A stretch of 14,716 nt of DNA from Defluviitaleaceae bacterium (GTDB lineage: Bacteria > Bacillota > Clostridia > Lachnospirales > WQUN01), in contig WRHA01000359.1 in assembly GCA_009783395.1 (NCBI GenBank), positions 1 through 14,716 of the forward strand, in the 5' to 3' direction. Each line of letters opens with the position of its first letter. Within the stretch, counting starts at the first letter, position 1. The notes beneath the pieces are model-generated. The model was not told where the DNA came from. It searched no databases and saw only the letters and a program-made list of their open reading frames with translations. The position numbers were made by a program, and so were the translations under genes. This document shows, piece after piece, positions 1-8,648 of the stretch.

Positions 1-315
1 CTTGCATAAGTAGTCATTTGCACCGCGCTGTCGCATCTCGTGTTCCATGCGTTCATTTATTTCGGAAGTCAGAAATATGGCAGGGGTGTCGTCGAGGGAT
101 TTGTTTTGGCGGATTTGAAGGAGGACTTCGAATCCCGTCATTTCCGGCATGTAGTAGTCAAGCAGTATAAAATCCACATGATTTTTATCAAGGTAGGTTA
201 GTGCCTCTTTGCCGGATTTAAACGCAATAACATTGTATCTGCCCCTTAAAAATGTCGCAACCTCCTTGCATACCGATGGCTGGTCGTCGACTATTAAAAC
301 ATTGGGTAGGTTCAT
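1..315 (-). CDS. Response regulator receiver-domain protein (3' partial)
   Basis: Visible are the first 105 residues of a CheY-like receiver domain, which accepts a phosphoryl group from a histidine kinase. The acidic pair is D10-D11 in 'LIVDDQ', the phosphoacceptor is the Asp in 'ILLDYYMPEM' (about residue 53), the switch Ser/Thr lies in 'IFLTSE', and the conserved Lys is in 'YLCK', the last visible residues. All key residues of an active receiver are therefore present. The ATG at 315 is preceded by AGGAG at a normal distance and by a plausible promoter. The frame runs off the left edge just before the last helix, so it cannot be told whether this is a stand-alone receiver or carries an output domain. 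It diverges from the hydrogenase-sensor/hybrid-kinase operon, so it may be the terminal acceptor of that phosphorelay; this is inference from position. Confidence 0.9.
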   Translation of the reverse strand, partial: MNLPNVLIVDDQPSVCKEVATFLRGRYNVIAFKSGKEALTYLDKNHVDFILLDYYMPEMTGFEVLLQIRQNKSLDDTPAIFLTSEINERMEHEMRQRGANDYLCK

Positions 316-346
316 TTGTGCCAACTCCTTTCTCGAATTTATACAT

Positions 347-375
347 ACTATAAGGTATTTCACGATTTTAGGCAA
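347..375 (-). promoter_or_regulatory. Predicted sigma-70-type promoter of the receiver gene
   Basis: On the minus strand, TTGCCT (375-370) is followed by a 17-nt spacer and TATAGT (352-347, 5 of 6 matches to the -10 consensus). This would place the transcript start near 340, giving a 5' leader of about 25 nt that contains the AGGAG site. It was identified by eye only. Confidence 0.5.
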
Positions 376-379
376 ATGA

Positions 380-418
380 AAAATTGGTGCGGGTAGTGAC
401 ACTACCCGCACCAATTTT
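380..418. repeat. Perfect 39-nt palindrome between divergent promoters
   Basis: Two 19-nt arms (380-398 and 400-418) are exact reverse complements around a single central base at 399. The core is GC-rich and the outer ends are AAAA/TTTT, so either strand would form a hairpin resembling a bidirectional intrinsic terminator. The flanking genes diverge, however, so neither annotated gene ends here. It abuts the -35 box of the leftward promoter and lies about 30 nt upstream of the rightward -35 box. It could be an operator, a roadblock separating divergent transcription, the end of an unseen small RNA, or a short mobile palindromic repeat. Confidence 0.85.
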
Positions 419-447
419 ATCCGCTTGCAAACTTTGTCAAAATGTTG

Positions 448-476
448 TTTACATTCTGTGAAGGTTGCGATAATAT
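448..476 (+). promoter_or_regulatory. Predicted sigma-70-type promoter of the hydrogenase-sensor operon
   Basis: TTTACA (448-453, 5 of 6 matches to the -35 consensus) is followed by a 17-nt spacer and TAATAT (471-476). An overlapping GATAAT at 469-474 matches the -10 consensus better but with shorter spacing. The transcript would begin near 483, which argues against any start codon upstream of 518 for the following gene. It was identified by eye. Confidence 0.5.
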
Positions 477-517
477 TAAGCTGTTATGGTAAAAAAAATT
501 GGATCGGGGGATCGACT

Positions 518-2239
518 ATGCGTAAACTCATTATGGAGGATTTAACGAAATGCGTCGGATGTAACAGATGCATTCGTGTTTGTCCCATTGAAGGCGCAAA
601 CCATGTTTTCTCAGACGAAGGACAAATTCGCGTTTCGATTAACAATGAAAAGTGTATCGCTTGTGGATTTTGCCTTGAAACATGCCGTCACGAAGTAAGG
701 GATTATGACGACGACACAGCCCGCTTTTTAAACGATTTGCAACGAGGCGAAAACATTTCCATTCTCGCTGCGCCCGCTCTTTATGTAAATCCGGAAGGCG
801 GTAGGCTTTTGGCGTGGCTTAAGCAACAGGGCGTTCGAAAAATTTACGATGTTTCAATCGGAGCAGACATCTGCACATGGGCGCATATCCGCCATATCGA
901 ACAATCATCGCCCAAAGCGTTGATAACCCAGCCTTGCCCGGCGATAGTCGATTACATCTTGAAATACAAGCATGGTATTATGAAATACCTCTCCCCCGTA
1001 CATAGCCCGATTCTTTGTACGGCGATTTACATGCGCAATTATGAAAGAATCAACGATAACTTGGCTGTTTTGACGCCGTGTATTGCAAAGGCGCATGAAT
1101 TTGAGGCAACGAAACAGGTTAAGTATAATGTTACATTTAAGAGGATTTTTGAATACGTCCGCGAAAACAACATCGAATTACCCCATACCGCTGCCGGTTT
1201 CGACCACGAAGAGGCGGCTTTCGGGCGTTTGTACCCGATGCCGGGTGGTTTAAAGGAGAATTTACAGTTCTGGTTTGGAAAGGGTTTACGCGTTGACCAG
1301 GCGGAAGGTCATGGCATTGTTTATGAAGCGATCGACTCTTTTGCCGAGGAAAGAGAAAGCGTTTTGCCAACGGTTTTCGACGTGTTAAACTGCGGAGAAG
1401 GCTGTAACCTCGGAACCGCCGTCGAGCATACCGTCGGTCGTTTCGAAACCCATGCCATCATGGATGAAAACAGAAAATCCGTTTCGCGTGACTTTGACCG
1501 CGACACATATGCACAACTTTTGGAAAACTACGACAGAACGCTTAAAATGCACGACTTTATACGACAATATAACCCGTCGCATGTTAAAACGCGAGCGTTA
1601 ACCGAGTCGCAAATCGAGCAGGGCTACAAAGCCATGAACAAGTCTACGCATCGCCAGCGTACGTTTGACTGCGGCGCGTGCGGACACGACACCTGTCACG
1701 AAATGGCGCGAAGCATCGTTTCCGGCGACAATATCCCGGCAAACTGTATCCAAATGCTTAACGAGGAGATAAAGGGCGTCTTGGATATAGCGATTTCAAA
1801 CGTCGACAGCGCGAATCTTTTGCTTGAGGACATTCAAAACATCAAAGCAAAATCGGCACAAATTACCGAATGCATGGTTACATTAAACGAAGGGTTCTCC
1901 AAATTCAAAACAATTTCGACAAATATCTTGTCGATTGCCACGTCAACAAACCTTGTCGCGCTTAATGCGTCAATCGAGGCGGCTCGTGCCGGAATCCACG
2001 GCAAGGCGTTTGCGGTTGTTGCTGAAGAGGTGCGTGCGCTTGCGGCAAAATCCAAGACAATTGTGTCCGAGTCCGACGAAATTTCTGCACAATCCTTGGC
2101 CGCTATCACAGCCGTAAACGAGCTTATCGACAGCATCGCGGAAAACTACGATAAAGCGCATATATCGATTGACGTTATGAGCCAAAGCTTGAATTCGATT
2201 ATCGAGACGGTAAAGCGTAATGAGGAGCAAAACACGTGA
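518..2239 (+). CDS. [FeFe]-hydrogenase-type sensor fused to a chemoreceptor signalling domain
   Basis: This 573-aa soluble protein is best read as a redox or H2 sensor rather than a metabolic hydrogenase. Domains in order: two [4Fe-4S] ferredoxin motifs (Cys12/15/18/22 and Cys46/49/52/56); an H-cluster domain (about 80-320) with altered L1 'TQPCP' (Cys140), L2 'TPCIAK' (Cys188) and L3 'NCGEGC' (Cys292/296); a 4Fe-4S domain with Cys385/388/393/410; and a C-terminal MCP hairpin (about 418-573) with the conserved tip 'ALNASIEAARAG'. All four cluster-ligand cysteines are kept, but the proton-transfer Cys of canonical TSCCP is Pro here, as expected for low-activity sensory (group C-like) enzymes. 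No membrane segment or HAMP domain is present. ATG 518 is chosen because the frame's upstream extension (from 425) lies over the predicted promoter; a GGGGGA site precedes 518. It overlaps the kinase gene by 4 bp (GTGA), implying co-translation. Confidence 0.9.
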   Translation: MRKLIMEDLTKCVGCNRCIRVCPIEGANHVFSDEGQIRVSINNEKCIACGFCLETCRHEVRDYDDDTARFLNDLQRGENISILAAPALYVNPEGGRLLAWLKQQGVRKIYDVSIGADICTWAHIRHIEQSSPKALITQPCPAIVDYILKYKHGIMKYLSPVHSPILCTAIYMRNYERINDNLAVLTPCIAKAHEFEATKQVKYNVTFKRIFEYVRENNIELPHTAAGFDHEEAAFGRLYPMPGGLKENLQFWFGKGLRVDQAEGHGIVYEAIDSFAEERESVLPTVFDVLNCGEGCNLGTAVEHTVGRFETHAIMDENRKSVSRDFDRDTYAQLLENYDRTLKMHDFIRQYNPSHVKTRALTESQIEQGYKAMNKSTHRQRTFDCGACGHDTCHEMARSIVSGDNIPANCIQMLNEEIKGVLDIAISNVDSANLLLEDIQNIKAKSAQITECMVTLNEGFSKFKTISTNILSIATSTNLVALNASIEAARAGIHGKAFAVVAEEVRALAAKSKTIVSESDEISAQSLAAITAVNELIDSIAENYDKAHISIDVMSQSLNSIIETVKRNEEQNT

Positions 2240-4413
2240 GCGTGTCCAACCGAGGCCGAGAAGTAGTTTTTGTCGTCGATGATGCAAAATTGAGCCAGGA
2301 GTTTGCAAAAAAATGCCTCAGCGACGATTATATCGTGCATACCGAGTCGTCCGGCAAGGATTTGTTTTCTCTTCTTGACGTTGTTATGCCCGATCTGATT
2401 CTCTTGGATGCTGTTATGCCCGAGCTGGATGGCTATGCCGTAAACAAACTGCTTAAAGAGAATGAAAAAACCCAAAACATCCCCGTAATTTTTTTGACGG
2501 CAGCAAATAATCCCAAAAGCGAGGCGAAAGCCTTGAGCGAGGGTGCCGTCGACTACATAACCAAGCCCTTTTCTTCAGAAATTTTGAGAATGCGGGTTGG
2601 GCTTCATTTGCTTTTGCAGCGGCAAAAGCGGGAGATGCAGTCTGCCGTAAAGTCCGCCGAAGTCGCAAACAACGCAAAATCTGCGTTCATTACAATAATG
2701 TCGCACGAAATGCGTACGCCTCTTTCTTCAATTATAGGCTTTTCCGACCTGTCGCTTGAATCCGAGGATTTAAGCGATGAGCTTTATTCAAATTTAACCA
2801 ATATAAAAAATGCGGGGACGACGCTTTTGCATATCATAAGCGACGTTCTGGATATTTCAAAAATTGAATCCGGCAATTTGGAAATAATGCCTGTCGAATA
2901 TGACACCGCGAGCATGATAAATGATTCAATAAACCAAAGCATTTTGCATCGTGGCGAAAAGCCCATCACATTTAAATTAGAAATTGCGCCCGATTTTCCC
3001 GCAAAACTTTTTGGGGATGATTTGCGTGTTAAGCAAATACTTAACAATTTGCTTTCAAATGCATTTAAGTATACTAAAGAAGGGTCTGTGTGTTTGTCGA
3101 TTGATCATACCGCAAACGGCACTGCCGCATGGGTGACAATAACGGTGGCAGACACGGGAGTTGGCATTTCTGACGCAGACACGGAGGTAATTTTTAACGA
3201 CTATGTACAAACAAACATGACCGCAAACCGCAAGGTTACAGGAACAGGGCTTGGGCTTCCGATTTCGCGAAAGCTGGCGCGCATGATGGACGGAGATATT
3301 ATGGCGACCGGAGAAATCGGCAAAGGAAGCACGTTTGCGGCGTGGTTTTGGCAGCAAAAGGTGTCGGGTGAAACCCTTGGCGAAGATGTAATAAATAACC
3401 TCAATTGCTTCCTTTATCCGGAAAAACGGCAACCTCGTAAGGAGAATATAAAACTTCCGAGTGTGCGCATCCTTGTTGTAGACGATGTTCCGGCAAATCT
3501 TGTGCTTATTGCGGGCCTTTTGAAGCGATATGATATAAAAACGACCTGCGTGGAAAGCGGCTTTGAGGCCATTGAGGCGATTAAAAGTGAAAGGCTTCGC
3601 TTCGATGCCATTTTTTTAGACCATATGATGCCGGATATGGACGGAATTGAAACCTTGCGCCGAATTCGCGAGATTGAAACTGAATACGCCCAAAATATTC
3701 CTATTATCGCATTTACCGCAAACGCACTTGTCGGCAACGACGAAATGTTCTTCCTGCACGGATTTCAAGATTACATTCCTAAACCAATCGAAATCAGCAC
3801 TCTTGATGCTGTTATCAAAAAGTGGACAAAATCGGTTTCACTTTTATCATATCGTGTTTTCGGCATTGATTTCGACAAGGGGATCGCACGTTTTGGCGGA
3901 GATGAGAGCTCGTACATAGATGTTTTGCGCACGTTTGCAAAAACAACCCCCGCGATGCTTGACAAAGCGGAATCGTGGGATGATTTGACTCAGTACATGA
4001 CCATAGTGCATGGGATAAAAGGATCGTGTTACGGTATTTTTGCAGAAAAAACAGGCGCATTGGCGGAGGCTCTCGAAGCCGCCGCAAAAACAGAGCGCGT
4101 AAATTTTATCGCCGCAAACAACATAACATTTCTGCAAAGCACTCGCGGCCTGATAACCGGGATTTCCGCAGTGTTGGCAGATTTGGACGCGGCCACACAT
4201 AAAGAGAAAAAGGCTGAACCCGACGCGAAACTTTTGGCGAGGATTCACGATGCCTGCAATCGGCGCGACATGATTGAATGCGATGAACTGATTTCCGCGC
4301 TGTGTGAGTATGAATACGAGACAGACGGAGAGCTTGTTATGTGGCTTCGCGAAATGGCTGACGAAATGGAATACGCGCAAATCGCCGAGCGACTTTCTGT
4401 TAAAGACGCGTAG
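2236..4413 (+). CDS. Soluble hybrid histidine kinase, REC-HisKA-HATPase-REC-Hpt
   Basis: This 725-aa protein carries a complete phosphorelay in one chain. REC1 (about 9-125) has D15/D16, phosphoacceptor D58, 'FLTA' and K110. HisKA has H157 in 'MSHEMRTPL'. The ATPase domain has the N-box 'NNLLSNAFKYT' (271-280), 'DTGVGI' (307-311) and 'TGTGLGL' (335-341). REC2 (about 409-525) has D416/D417, D462, T494 and K516. Hpt carries H592 in 'VHGIKGSC'. A helical tail of about 65 residues follows. No membrane span or PAS domain is present, so its input is probably the N-terminal receiver or the co-encoded hydrogenase sensor. The start is GTG 2236, overlapping the upstream stop and preceded by GAGGAG. The output regulator must be elsewhere; the divergent receiver gene is a candidate. 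Its last 14 bp overlap the end of the convergent gene on the other strand. Confidence 0.93.
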   Translation: MSVSNRGREVVFVVDDAKLSQEFAKKCLSDDYIVHTESSGKDLFSLLDVVMPDLILLDAVMPELDGYAVNKLLKENEKTQNIPVIFLTAANNPKSEAKALSEGAVDYITKPFSSEILRMRVGLHLLLQRQKREMQSAVKSAEVANNAKSAFITIMSHEMRTPLSSIIGFSDLSLESEDLSDELYSNLTNIKNAGTTLLHIISDVLDISKIESGNLEIMPVEYDTASMINDSINQSILHRGEKPITFKLEIAPDFPAKLFGDDLRVKQILNNLLSNAFKYTKEGSVCLSIDHTANGTAAWVTITVADTGVGISDADTEVIFNDYVQTNMTANRKVTGTGLGLPISRKLARMMDGDIMATGEIGKGSTFAAWFWQQKVSGETLGEDVINNLNCFLYPEKRQPRKENIKLPSVRILVVDDVPANLVLIAGLLKRYDIKTTCVESGFEAIEAIKSERLRFDAIFLDHMMPDMDGIETLRRIREIETEYAQNIPIIAFTANALVGNDEMFFLHGFQDYIPKPIEISTLDAVIKKWTKSVSLLSYRVFGIDFDKGIARFGGDESSYIDVLRTFAKTTPAMLDKAESWDDLTQYMTIVHGIKGSCYGIFAEKTGALAEALEAAAKTERVNFIAANNITFLQSTRGLITGISAVLADLDAATHKEKKAEPDAKLLARIHDACNRRDMIECDELISALCEYEYETDGELVMWLREMADEMEYAQIAERLSVKDA

Positions 4414-5389
4414 GGGAATAAACTTTACACCAAAAAAATAATAAATTTACATACCCAACTGCACCCGCAATAAGAGCGATATTTGCGTTGCGACTTAGTT
4501 GCGAAAGGCGCAACATTCCTGCAGATAAATACACATCGGGCGGCAATGCGCCGATAGTGGTTATTTCAGTGAACAGCGAAGTCGATGGTGCGGACAAATT
4601 TGGCAGCCAAAATAAAATATCCCGCGCACCCCAAAGCACAATCAGGCATAACATCGCACCGACGAGCGGAAGTGCTGATTTTTGCTTTAGTGCCCTTATC
4701 AAGAAAATGACAAATGCAGTTGCCCAAACCGGATAAAGCAAAATTCGATGCCGAATGTTTATGCTCTGCACGAATCGGTTTATATCAACAACGGCATATT
4801 CAGAGTTTCCACGCAAATATGTTTCGAGCATGGTGCGCGCTTGGCTTTCCGCCAAAGGGTCGGGCGCGAGTATATATAACGAGGAAACAGGTGCGGAGAT
4901 TTCGCCGGAAAACCACACGGTATAATCCGCGCATTGTCGCACAATGCCGGTGACAGTGTGCTGTACGTCATTTACCGTAATCGCAAGCCCTGTTATTCCT
5001 TCGCACGCTCCAAATAGCCGCCATGCTAATGCCTTGTTTATTACAGTGCCTCGATGGCCTTCAATAAAATCCATCGCGTGCATATCAAAGTAGGCGGCGT
5101 TTGTGTTAATCACAGTTGCCGAAGCTTCATGCGTAGAAGAAGCCACTCGCGCACTACTGCGGCTTACCGGTGCAAAGCTGTATTCGGGATAGGAAATCGC
5201 CAAAATTTCAACATCAGCGACATCAAAAAACAAACGGCTTTCATTCGTTCTCGGCGCAATATAAATAACGTCATGAGCAAAATATCTACCCGCAACAACA
5301 TAGGAATAAAAAAGAAACCCCAAGCATCCGGCAAGAATGAAAAAATTTACTAAAATAATTGCTTTTCCCACATCGCCACCACCGTTCAT
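4400..5389 (-). CDS. MacB/FtsX-like membrane protein with extracytoplasmic core domain
   Basis: This 329-aa protein has one membrane segment near the N-terminus (about 10-31), an extracytoplasmic domain (about 34-212), and three hydrophobic segments (about 216-234, 240-262, 303-320). That 1+3 layout matches ABC permeases of the MacB/FtsX type. The outer domain carries MacB_PCD-like features: 'VINTNAAYFDMHAMDFIEG', 'VINKALAWRLFG' and 'ITGLAITVNDVQHTVTGIV'. The membrane part is divergent from FtsX as I know it, so it may be a non-canonical relative. Members normally work with a LolD/MacB ATPase, and none is encoded in the window. The ATG at 5389 overlaps the stop of the HlyD-like gene (ATGA), implying translational coupling and a joint role in an export complex. 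It is the last gene of the leftward array. Confidence 0.7.
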   Translation of the reverse strand: MNGGGDVGKAIILVNFFILAGCLGFLFYSYVVAGRYFAHDVIYIAPRTNESRLFFDVADVEILAISYPEYSFAPVSRSSARVASSTHEASATVINTNAAYFDMHAMDFIEGHRGTVINKALAWRLFGACEGITGLAITVNDVQHTVTGIVRQCADYTVWFSGEISAPVSSLYILAPDPLAESQARTMLETYLRGNSEYAVVDINRFVQSINIRHRILLYPVWATAFVIFLIRALKQKSALPLVGAMLCLIVLWGARDILFWLPNLSAPSTSLFTEITTIGALPPDVYLSAGMLRLSQLSRNANIALIAGAVGYVNLLFFWCKVYSPTRL

Positions 5390-6885
5390 CGCGTTTGCTC
5401 AAATTCTCCGTCGCCGACAATCCGCACTCTTTCCCCTGCACGGACGGGAATATCGCTGTTTACTACAACAGGCTCCTCGGGGATGTCCATGCCCCATACC
5501 GAGCTGATTGCAATGTGTGATGCATCACGCCGTCCGGATTCAACGCGCCTAACACGCAAATAATAATCGTTACGTCCGAAATTACGAGGCAGGGCCTCTA
5601 CATACAAGACAAAATAACCGTTTTGGTCTTCGCGCAGAGCGGAAAGCGGAATGACGTGGGCATGATTTGAAGTTCCGCCCGAAACAGTGACAGTGGCCGC
5701 CTCGCCGCCCCGCAAGGTGCGACTTTGCACCTCAATCGTAACGGCATTTCTTCCGCCTTGCGGAACAATTCGTGTTACACTTCCCTCAATCCGTTCCGTT
5801 CCGACGATAATATCTGCGCGATGCCCTGCGGAAATAAAGTCCTGCATTTGCGAGAATGACGCGTCGATGTAAAATCGGCCATTGTTCATCGCGGTAAGAA
5901 GCACAGCCGCGCCCTCGGAAATATGAGTGCCAACGACAACGTCCACTTCTGCAACCGTTCGCCCCCCGCCTTCGCCGAGCCTTACTTCGACCATTCCTCC
6001 GGCGGCAATTTGTTCCGTTAATTCTAAAATTTGCGCGTCGATACGCTCCGATTCGATTTCATGTGCCGTGAGAGTAAACTCAAGCTGTGCGATTCGACTT
6101 CTCCGCCCTTCAATTTGCGCTTCATGGTTTCGCATGGCAGACCGAGCAGATTCTTCGTGTGCCAATCTTGCCGCCTCGTAATTTAAAATCGCTTGCTCGC
6201 GCCGAAGGATTGCTTGTTCCCGCGCCTGTTCATGCTGCGCCAAAATTTGCTCTCGTGATTGTGCAAGCCTTGCAACTTCGTTTTCGCCGTCAGTCAATTC
6301 CTGTTGCGAAATAATCCCCTCCGCAAATAAGGTTTGTAAAACCGCAAGCTCATCTTGTGCATTTTCAGCGGCACGATTATGGACATCCAGTTGTAAGGTC
6401 AACGCCCGCTCGTTATTTTCGATTTGCAAATCATATTCAAATAAATTCTGCGATGGCTCGATTGGAAGCGCAAGCGGAGCGGCGATTGCCTGCGCAAGTT
6501 GTATATGTTCTGATGCGATTTCGGCCTGTGTACGCCGGACATCCAGCGTGTTAAGCCGTCTGTTGTGTTCCGTCTGCTCAAGCATATCCGCCAGAGTTCG
6601 CAAGTCGCTTGAAATTGTAAATAAAACTGTTTGTGCGTTTATGTCATCGCCGATTGCGACAATCTGTGTAATTCGTCCCGCAACCGGTGCGAAAATCTGC
6701 TCTGTGTCCGCCGCACGAACAATCCCCGATGAACGCGCTTCAGGGCTGATTGTTCCCTGCCGTGCAAAATCAAGCGTAATTCGCGGAACATGCATGTCTG
6801 CAAGGGTACGAGAAAAAAACGTCATAAAAAGCAGCACGCCCACGAAAATTATTGTTATCCACGTCAGAACCTTTTTGTAATCCAT
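5386..6885 (-). CDS. HlyD-family membrane fusion (adaptor) protein
   Basis: This 499-aa protein has an N-terminal membrane anchor (about 8-25), a first lipoyl-like half motif ('FAPVAGRITQIVAIGDDI', 65-82), a long Glu/Gln/Ala/Arg-rich coiled coil (about 96-295), the second half ('VAEVDVVVGTHISEGAAVL', 311-329), beta-barrel segments (about 335-415) and a membrane-proximal C-terminal domain. Adaptors of this family bridge an inner-membrane transporter to the cell exterior and, in Gram-positive bacteria, often accompany peptide or MacB-like exporters. The ATG at 6885 has a GGGGG-type ribosome-binding site. It starts 9 bp after the MalG-like gene ends and overlaps the MacB-like gene by 4 bp. With that gene and the ABC exporter at 8649-10478 it could form an export complex for the modified peptide; this is inference from operon order. 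Confidence 0.88.
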   Translation of the reverse strand: MDYKKVLTWITIIFVGVLLFMTFFSRTLADMHVPRITLDFARQGTISPEARSSGIVRAADTEQIFAPVAGRITQIVAIGDDINAQTVLFTISSDLRTLADMLEQTEHNRRLNTLDVRRTQAEIASEHIQLAQAIAAPLALPIEPSQNLFEYDLQIENNERALTLQLDVHNRAAENAQDELAVLQTLFAEGIISQQELTDGENEVARLAQSREQILAQHEQAREQAILRREQAILNYEAARLAHEESARSAMRNHEAQIEGRRSRIAQLEFTLTAHEIESERIDAQILELTEQIAAGGMVEVRLGEGGGRTVAEVDVVVGTHISEGAAVLLTAMNNGRFYIDASFSQMQDFISAGHRADIIVGTERIEGSVTRIVPQGGRNAVTIEVQSRTLRGGEAATVTVSGGTSNHAHVIPLSALREDQNGYFVLYVEALPRNFGRNDYYLRVRRVESGRRDASHIAISSVWGMDIPEEPVVVNSDIPVRAGERVRIVGDGEFEQTR

Positions 6886-6894
6886 AAAAGCCCC

Positions 6895-7770
6895 CTATTT
6901 CAGCCCCGACATTTTAATGCCCTCAGTTAGATACTCCTGCCCGTGCAAAAAAACCAACAACGCGGGCAGCATGTAAAAAACGGACGCGGCAAATACAATT
7001 TCAAAGTTGCCCGTAAGTCGCGCAAGATACACGCTTAACGGCTGTGCGTTTACGTCGGTGATAAAAACAATCGCTTGGTCAACCACGTTCCAATAATCCA
7101 CGAAAACCAAAATTGCAAGCGCGGCAATCGCGGGCTTCAAAAGCGGAGTGACAATTGAAATCAAGATACGTATTTGTCCCGCGCCGTCGATTTTCGCGGC
7201 CTCGATAAATTCATGCGGGAGTGTTTTCAAAAATTGCCGCAAAAGAAAAACCCCGAACGGCGCGAAAATTGCGGGCAAAATTATCGCCAAAACGCTTTCG
7301 CTTATCCCCAAAAACCCCGCCATTACAAACTGCGGCACAAGAAGCACCGGCAACGGCATAAGCATAATCACAATGTACACGAAAAACAATTTTTCTTTGT
7401 GTCGCCATTTTGAAAGCTCAAATGCATATGCCGCCGGAACGGAAACAACAAGCTGCCCCAAAACTGCCGGCACGGTAATAATCGCGGAGTTCCAAAGCGC
7501 GCTCATATAGCCCACATTGCGAAAAAGCGTGAAATACTGTGAAACAGAAGCAAAATCCGGTACAAGTGCCATCCGCACAAAATGAATTTGCGAAAAAACC
7601 TCAAGGGCGTAAAAACTGTTTGCAGGCAAAAGAGCAATAGAGTATCGGTTTTGAATTTCAAAGCCCGTCATAAACGAATTTGTAATCGTAACAAAAATCG
7701 GCAAGGCAAAAGCCACGGCCAAAATAGCCATAATGAAAATCGTCATATATAAAAAAAATTTTTTTCTCAT
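6895..7770 (-). CDS. Carbohydrate-type ABC importer permease, MalG-like
   Basis: This 291-aa polytopic membrane protein is of the CUT1/binding-protein-dependent permease family. The cytoplasmic EAA loop is clear ('EFIEAAKIDGAGQIRIL', starting at residue 188, with the downstream Pro-rich 'TPLLKP'), and the C-terminus 'QEYLTEGIKMSGLK' is typical of MalG/AraQ-like subunits. The ATG at 7770 is preferred over an upstream in-frame start at 7797 because it forms an ATGA overlap with the stop of the MalF-like gene. The EAA loop docks on a MalK-type ATPase in known systems, but no such ATPase is encoded nearby, so it would need a shared one. Its location inside a peptide-maturation operon is unusual and suggests a substrate other than nutrient sugar, or a sensing role. 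Confidence 0.9.
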   Translation of the reverse strand: MRKKFFLYMTIFIMAILAVAFALPIFVTITNSFMTGFEIQNRYSIALLPANSFYALEVFSQIHFVRMALVPDFASVSQYFTLFRNVGYMSALWNSAIITVPAVLGQLVVSVPAAYAFELSKWRHKEKLFFVYIVIMLMPLPVLLVPQFVMAGFLGISESVLAIILPAIFAPFGVFLLRQFLKTLPHEFIEAAKIDGAGQIRILISIVTPLLKPAIAALAILVFVDYWNVVDQAIVFITDVNAQPLSVYLARLTGNFEIVFAASVFYMLPALLVFLHGQEYLTEGIKMSGLK

Positions 7771-8633
7771 AAATACGTCTGCCTTTGCTGTAACCAATAA
7801 AGTCCGAAAACCAACGCCAAAATAAACCCGAAAATATAAAACGACGCCGATGCCATAAGCTGATAATTTAGATTTGCGAACTGATTATTCAAAAAATGTT
7901 GGAGCAGATAAATGTTCATATTCGGGTGCGTCCCGGTAAGCAAATAAATTTCACGAAAAACCTTGAACGAATTTACAACCGATAAAATAAACACAAGCAA
8001 AAAAGTCGGCGTGAGATACGTCAGCGTAACAATGCGAAACTGTTTGAGCCGCCCCGCGCCTTCCATCGCGGCATACTCATAATAATCCTTCGGGATAAAA
8101 TCAAGTCCCGCTTGAAACAAAATCATATTAAACCCGATATTTTTCCAAATAAAAATTCCGATTATAAACCACATTGCGTAATCGGAATTAAGCCAGTCTA
8201 TCGGATTTGCCGCGAAAAACAGTCGGTTAAACATGCCATTTATGGCGACGAAATTTTGCCAAAAGAACACAATTGAGCCGGAAGGGATAACAAGCGGAAG
8301 CAGAAAAAACACCGCCAAAACGCGGCGCACATGTTTGTTCATCGGCTTTAGCAGAAGTGCAAGTACAAGCGCAAGCAGCATGTTAAGTGGAATACTCACT
8401 CCCATAAACGTAAGCGTGTTGCGCACCGCAAGCGAAAACGCCGCATTGTTCCATGTTTCAACGAGATTTGCCGCACCCACAAACTGCCGTGAAACGGCGT
8501 TGTCGATAAGTGCGTAATAAATCGAAATCCCAAAAGGCACAACAAAAAACATCGCAAGCCCGATTAGACTTGGCAGAAGGAGTAGGTAAATCGCATTTTC
8601 GTGACGGAAAACGCGCCTGAAATTATGAGTCAT
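7767..8633 (-). CDS. Carbohydrate-type ABC importer permease, MalF-like
   Basis: This 288-aa protein has six predicted membrane segments (first at about 13-40) and the EAA loop 'YEYAAMEGAGRLKQF' (185-199) followed by a conserved Pro at 209. The family is the UgpA/LacF/MalF-like permease, which pairs with a MalG-like subunit to form the channel of a binding-protein-dependent importer. The ATG at 8633 is preceded by AGGGG at 7-8 nt. It begins 15 bp after the exporter gene and overlaps the MalG-like gene by 4 bp. Both permeases keep an intact EAA loop, so they look able to bind an ATPase and are not degenerate. Substrate specificity cannot be read from the sequence. Confidence 0.9.
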   Translation of the reverse strand: MTHNFRRVFRHENAIYLLLLPSLIGLAMFFVVPFGISIYYALIDNAVSRQFVGAANLVETWNNAAFSLAVRNTLTFMGVSIPLNMLLALVLALLLKPMNKHVRRVLAVFFLLPLVIPSGSIVFFWQNFVAINGMFNRLFFAANPIDWLNSDYAMWFIIGIFIWKNIGFNMILFQAGLDFIPKDYYEYAAMEGAGRLKQFRIVTLTYLTPTFLLVFILSVVNSFKVFREIYLLTGTHPNMNIYLLQHFLNNQFANLNYQLMASASFYIFGFILALVFGLYWLQQRQTYL

Positions 8634-8648
8634 GATATGCCCCTAACA

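Noticed and set aside
425..517. Upstream in-frame extension of the hydrogenase sensor from a TTG at 425
   Set aside because: It overlaps the predicted promoter, has no ribosome-binding site, and encodes no family-like sequence before the first ferredoxin motif; ATG 518 fits better.
3847..4380. Long antisense open frame (177 codons) opposite the kinase's Hpt region
   Set aside because: The sense strand encodes a clear Hpt domain with its active histidine; the antisense product is low-complexity and Cys/Phe-rich without motif support.
7771..7797. Earlier start for the MalG-like permease
   Set aside because: The nine extra residues are not hydrophobic or conserved-looking, and ATG 7770 makes a standard ATGA overlap with the preceding stop.
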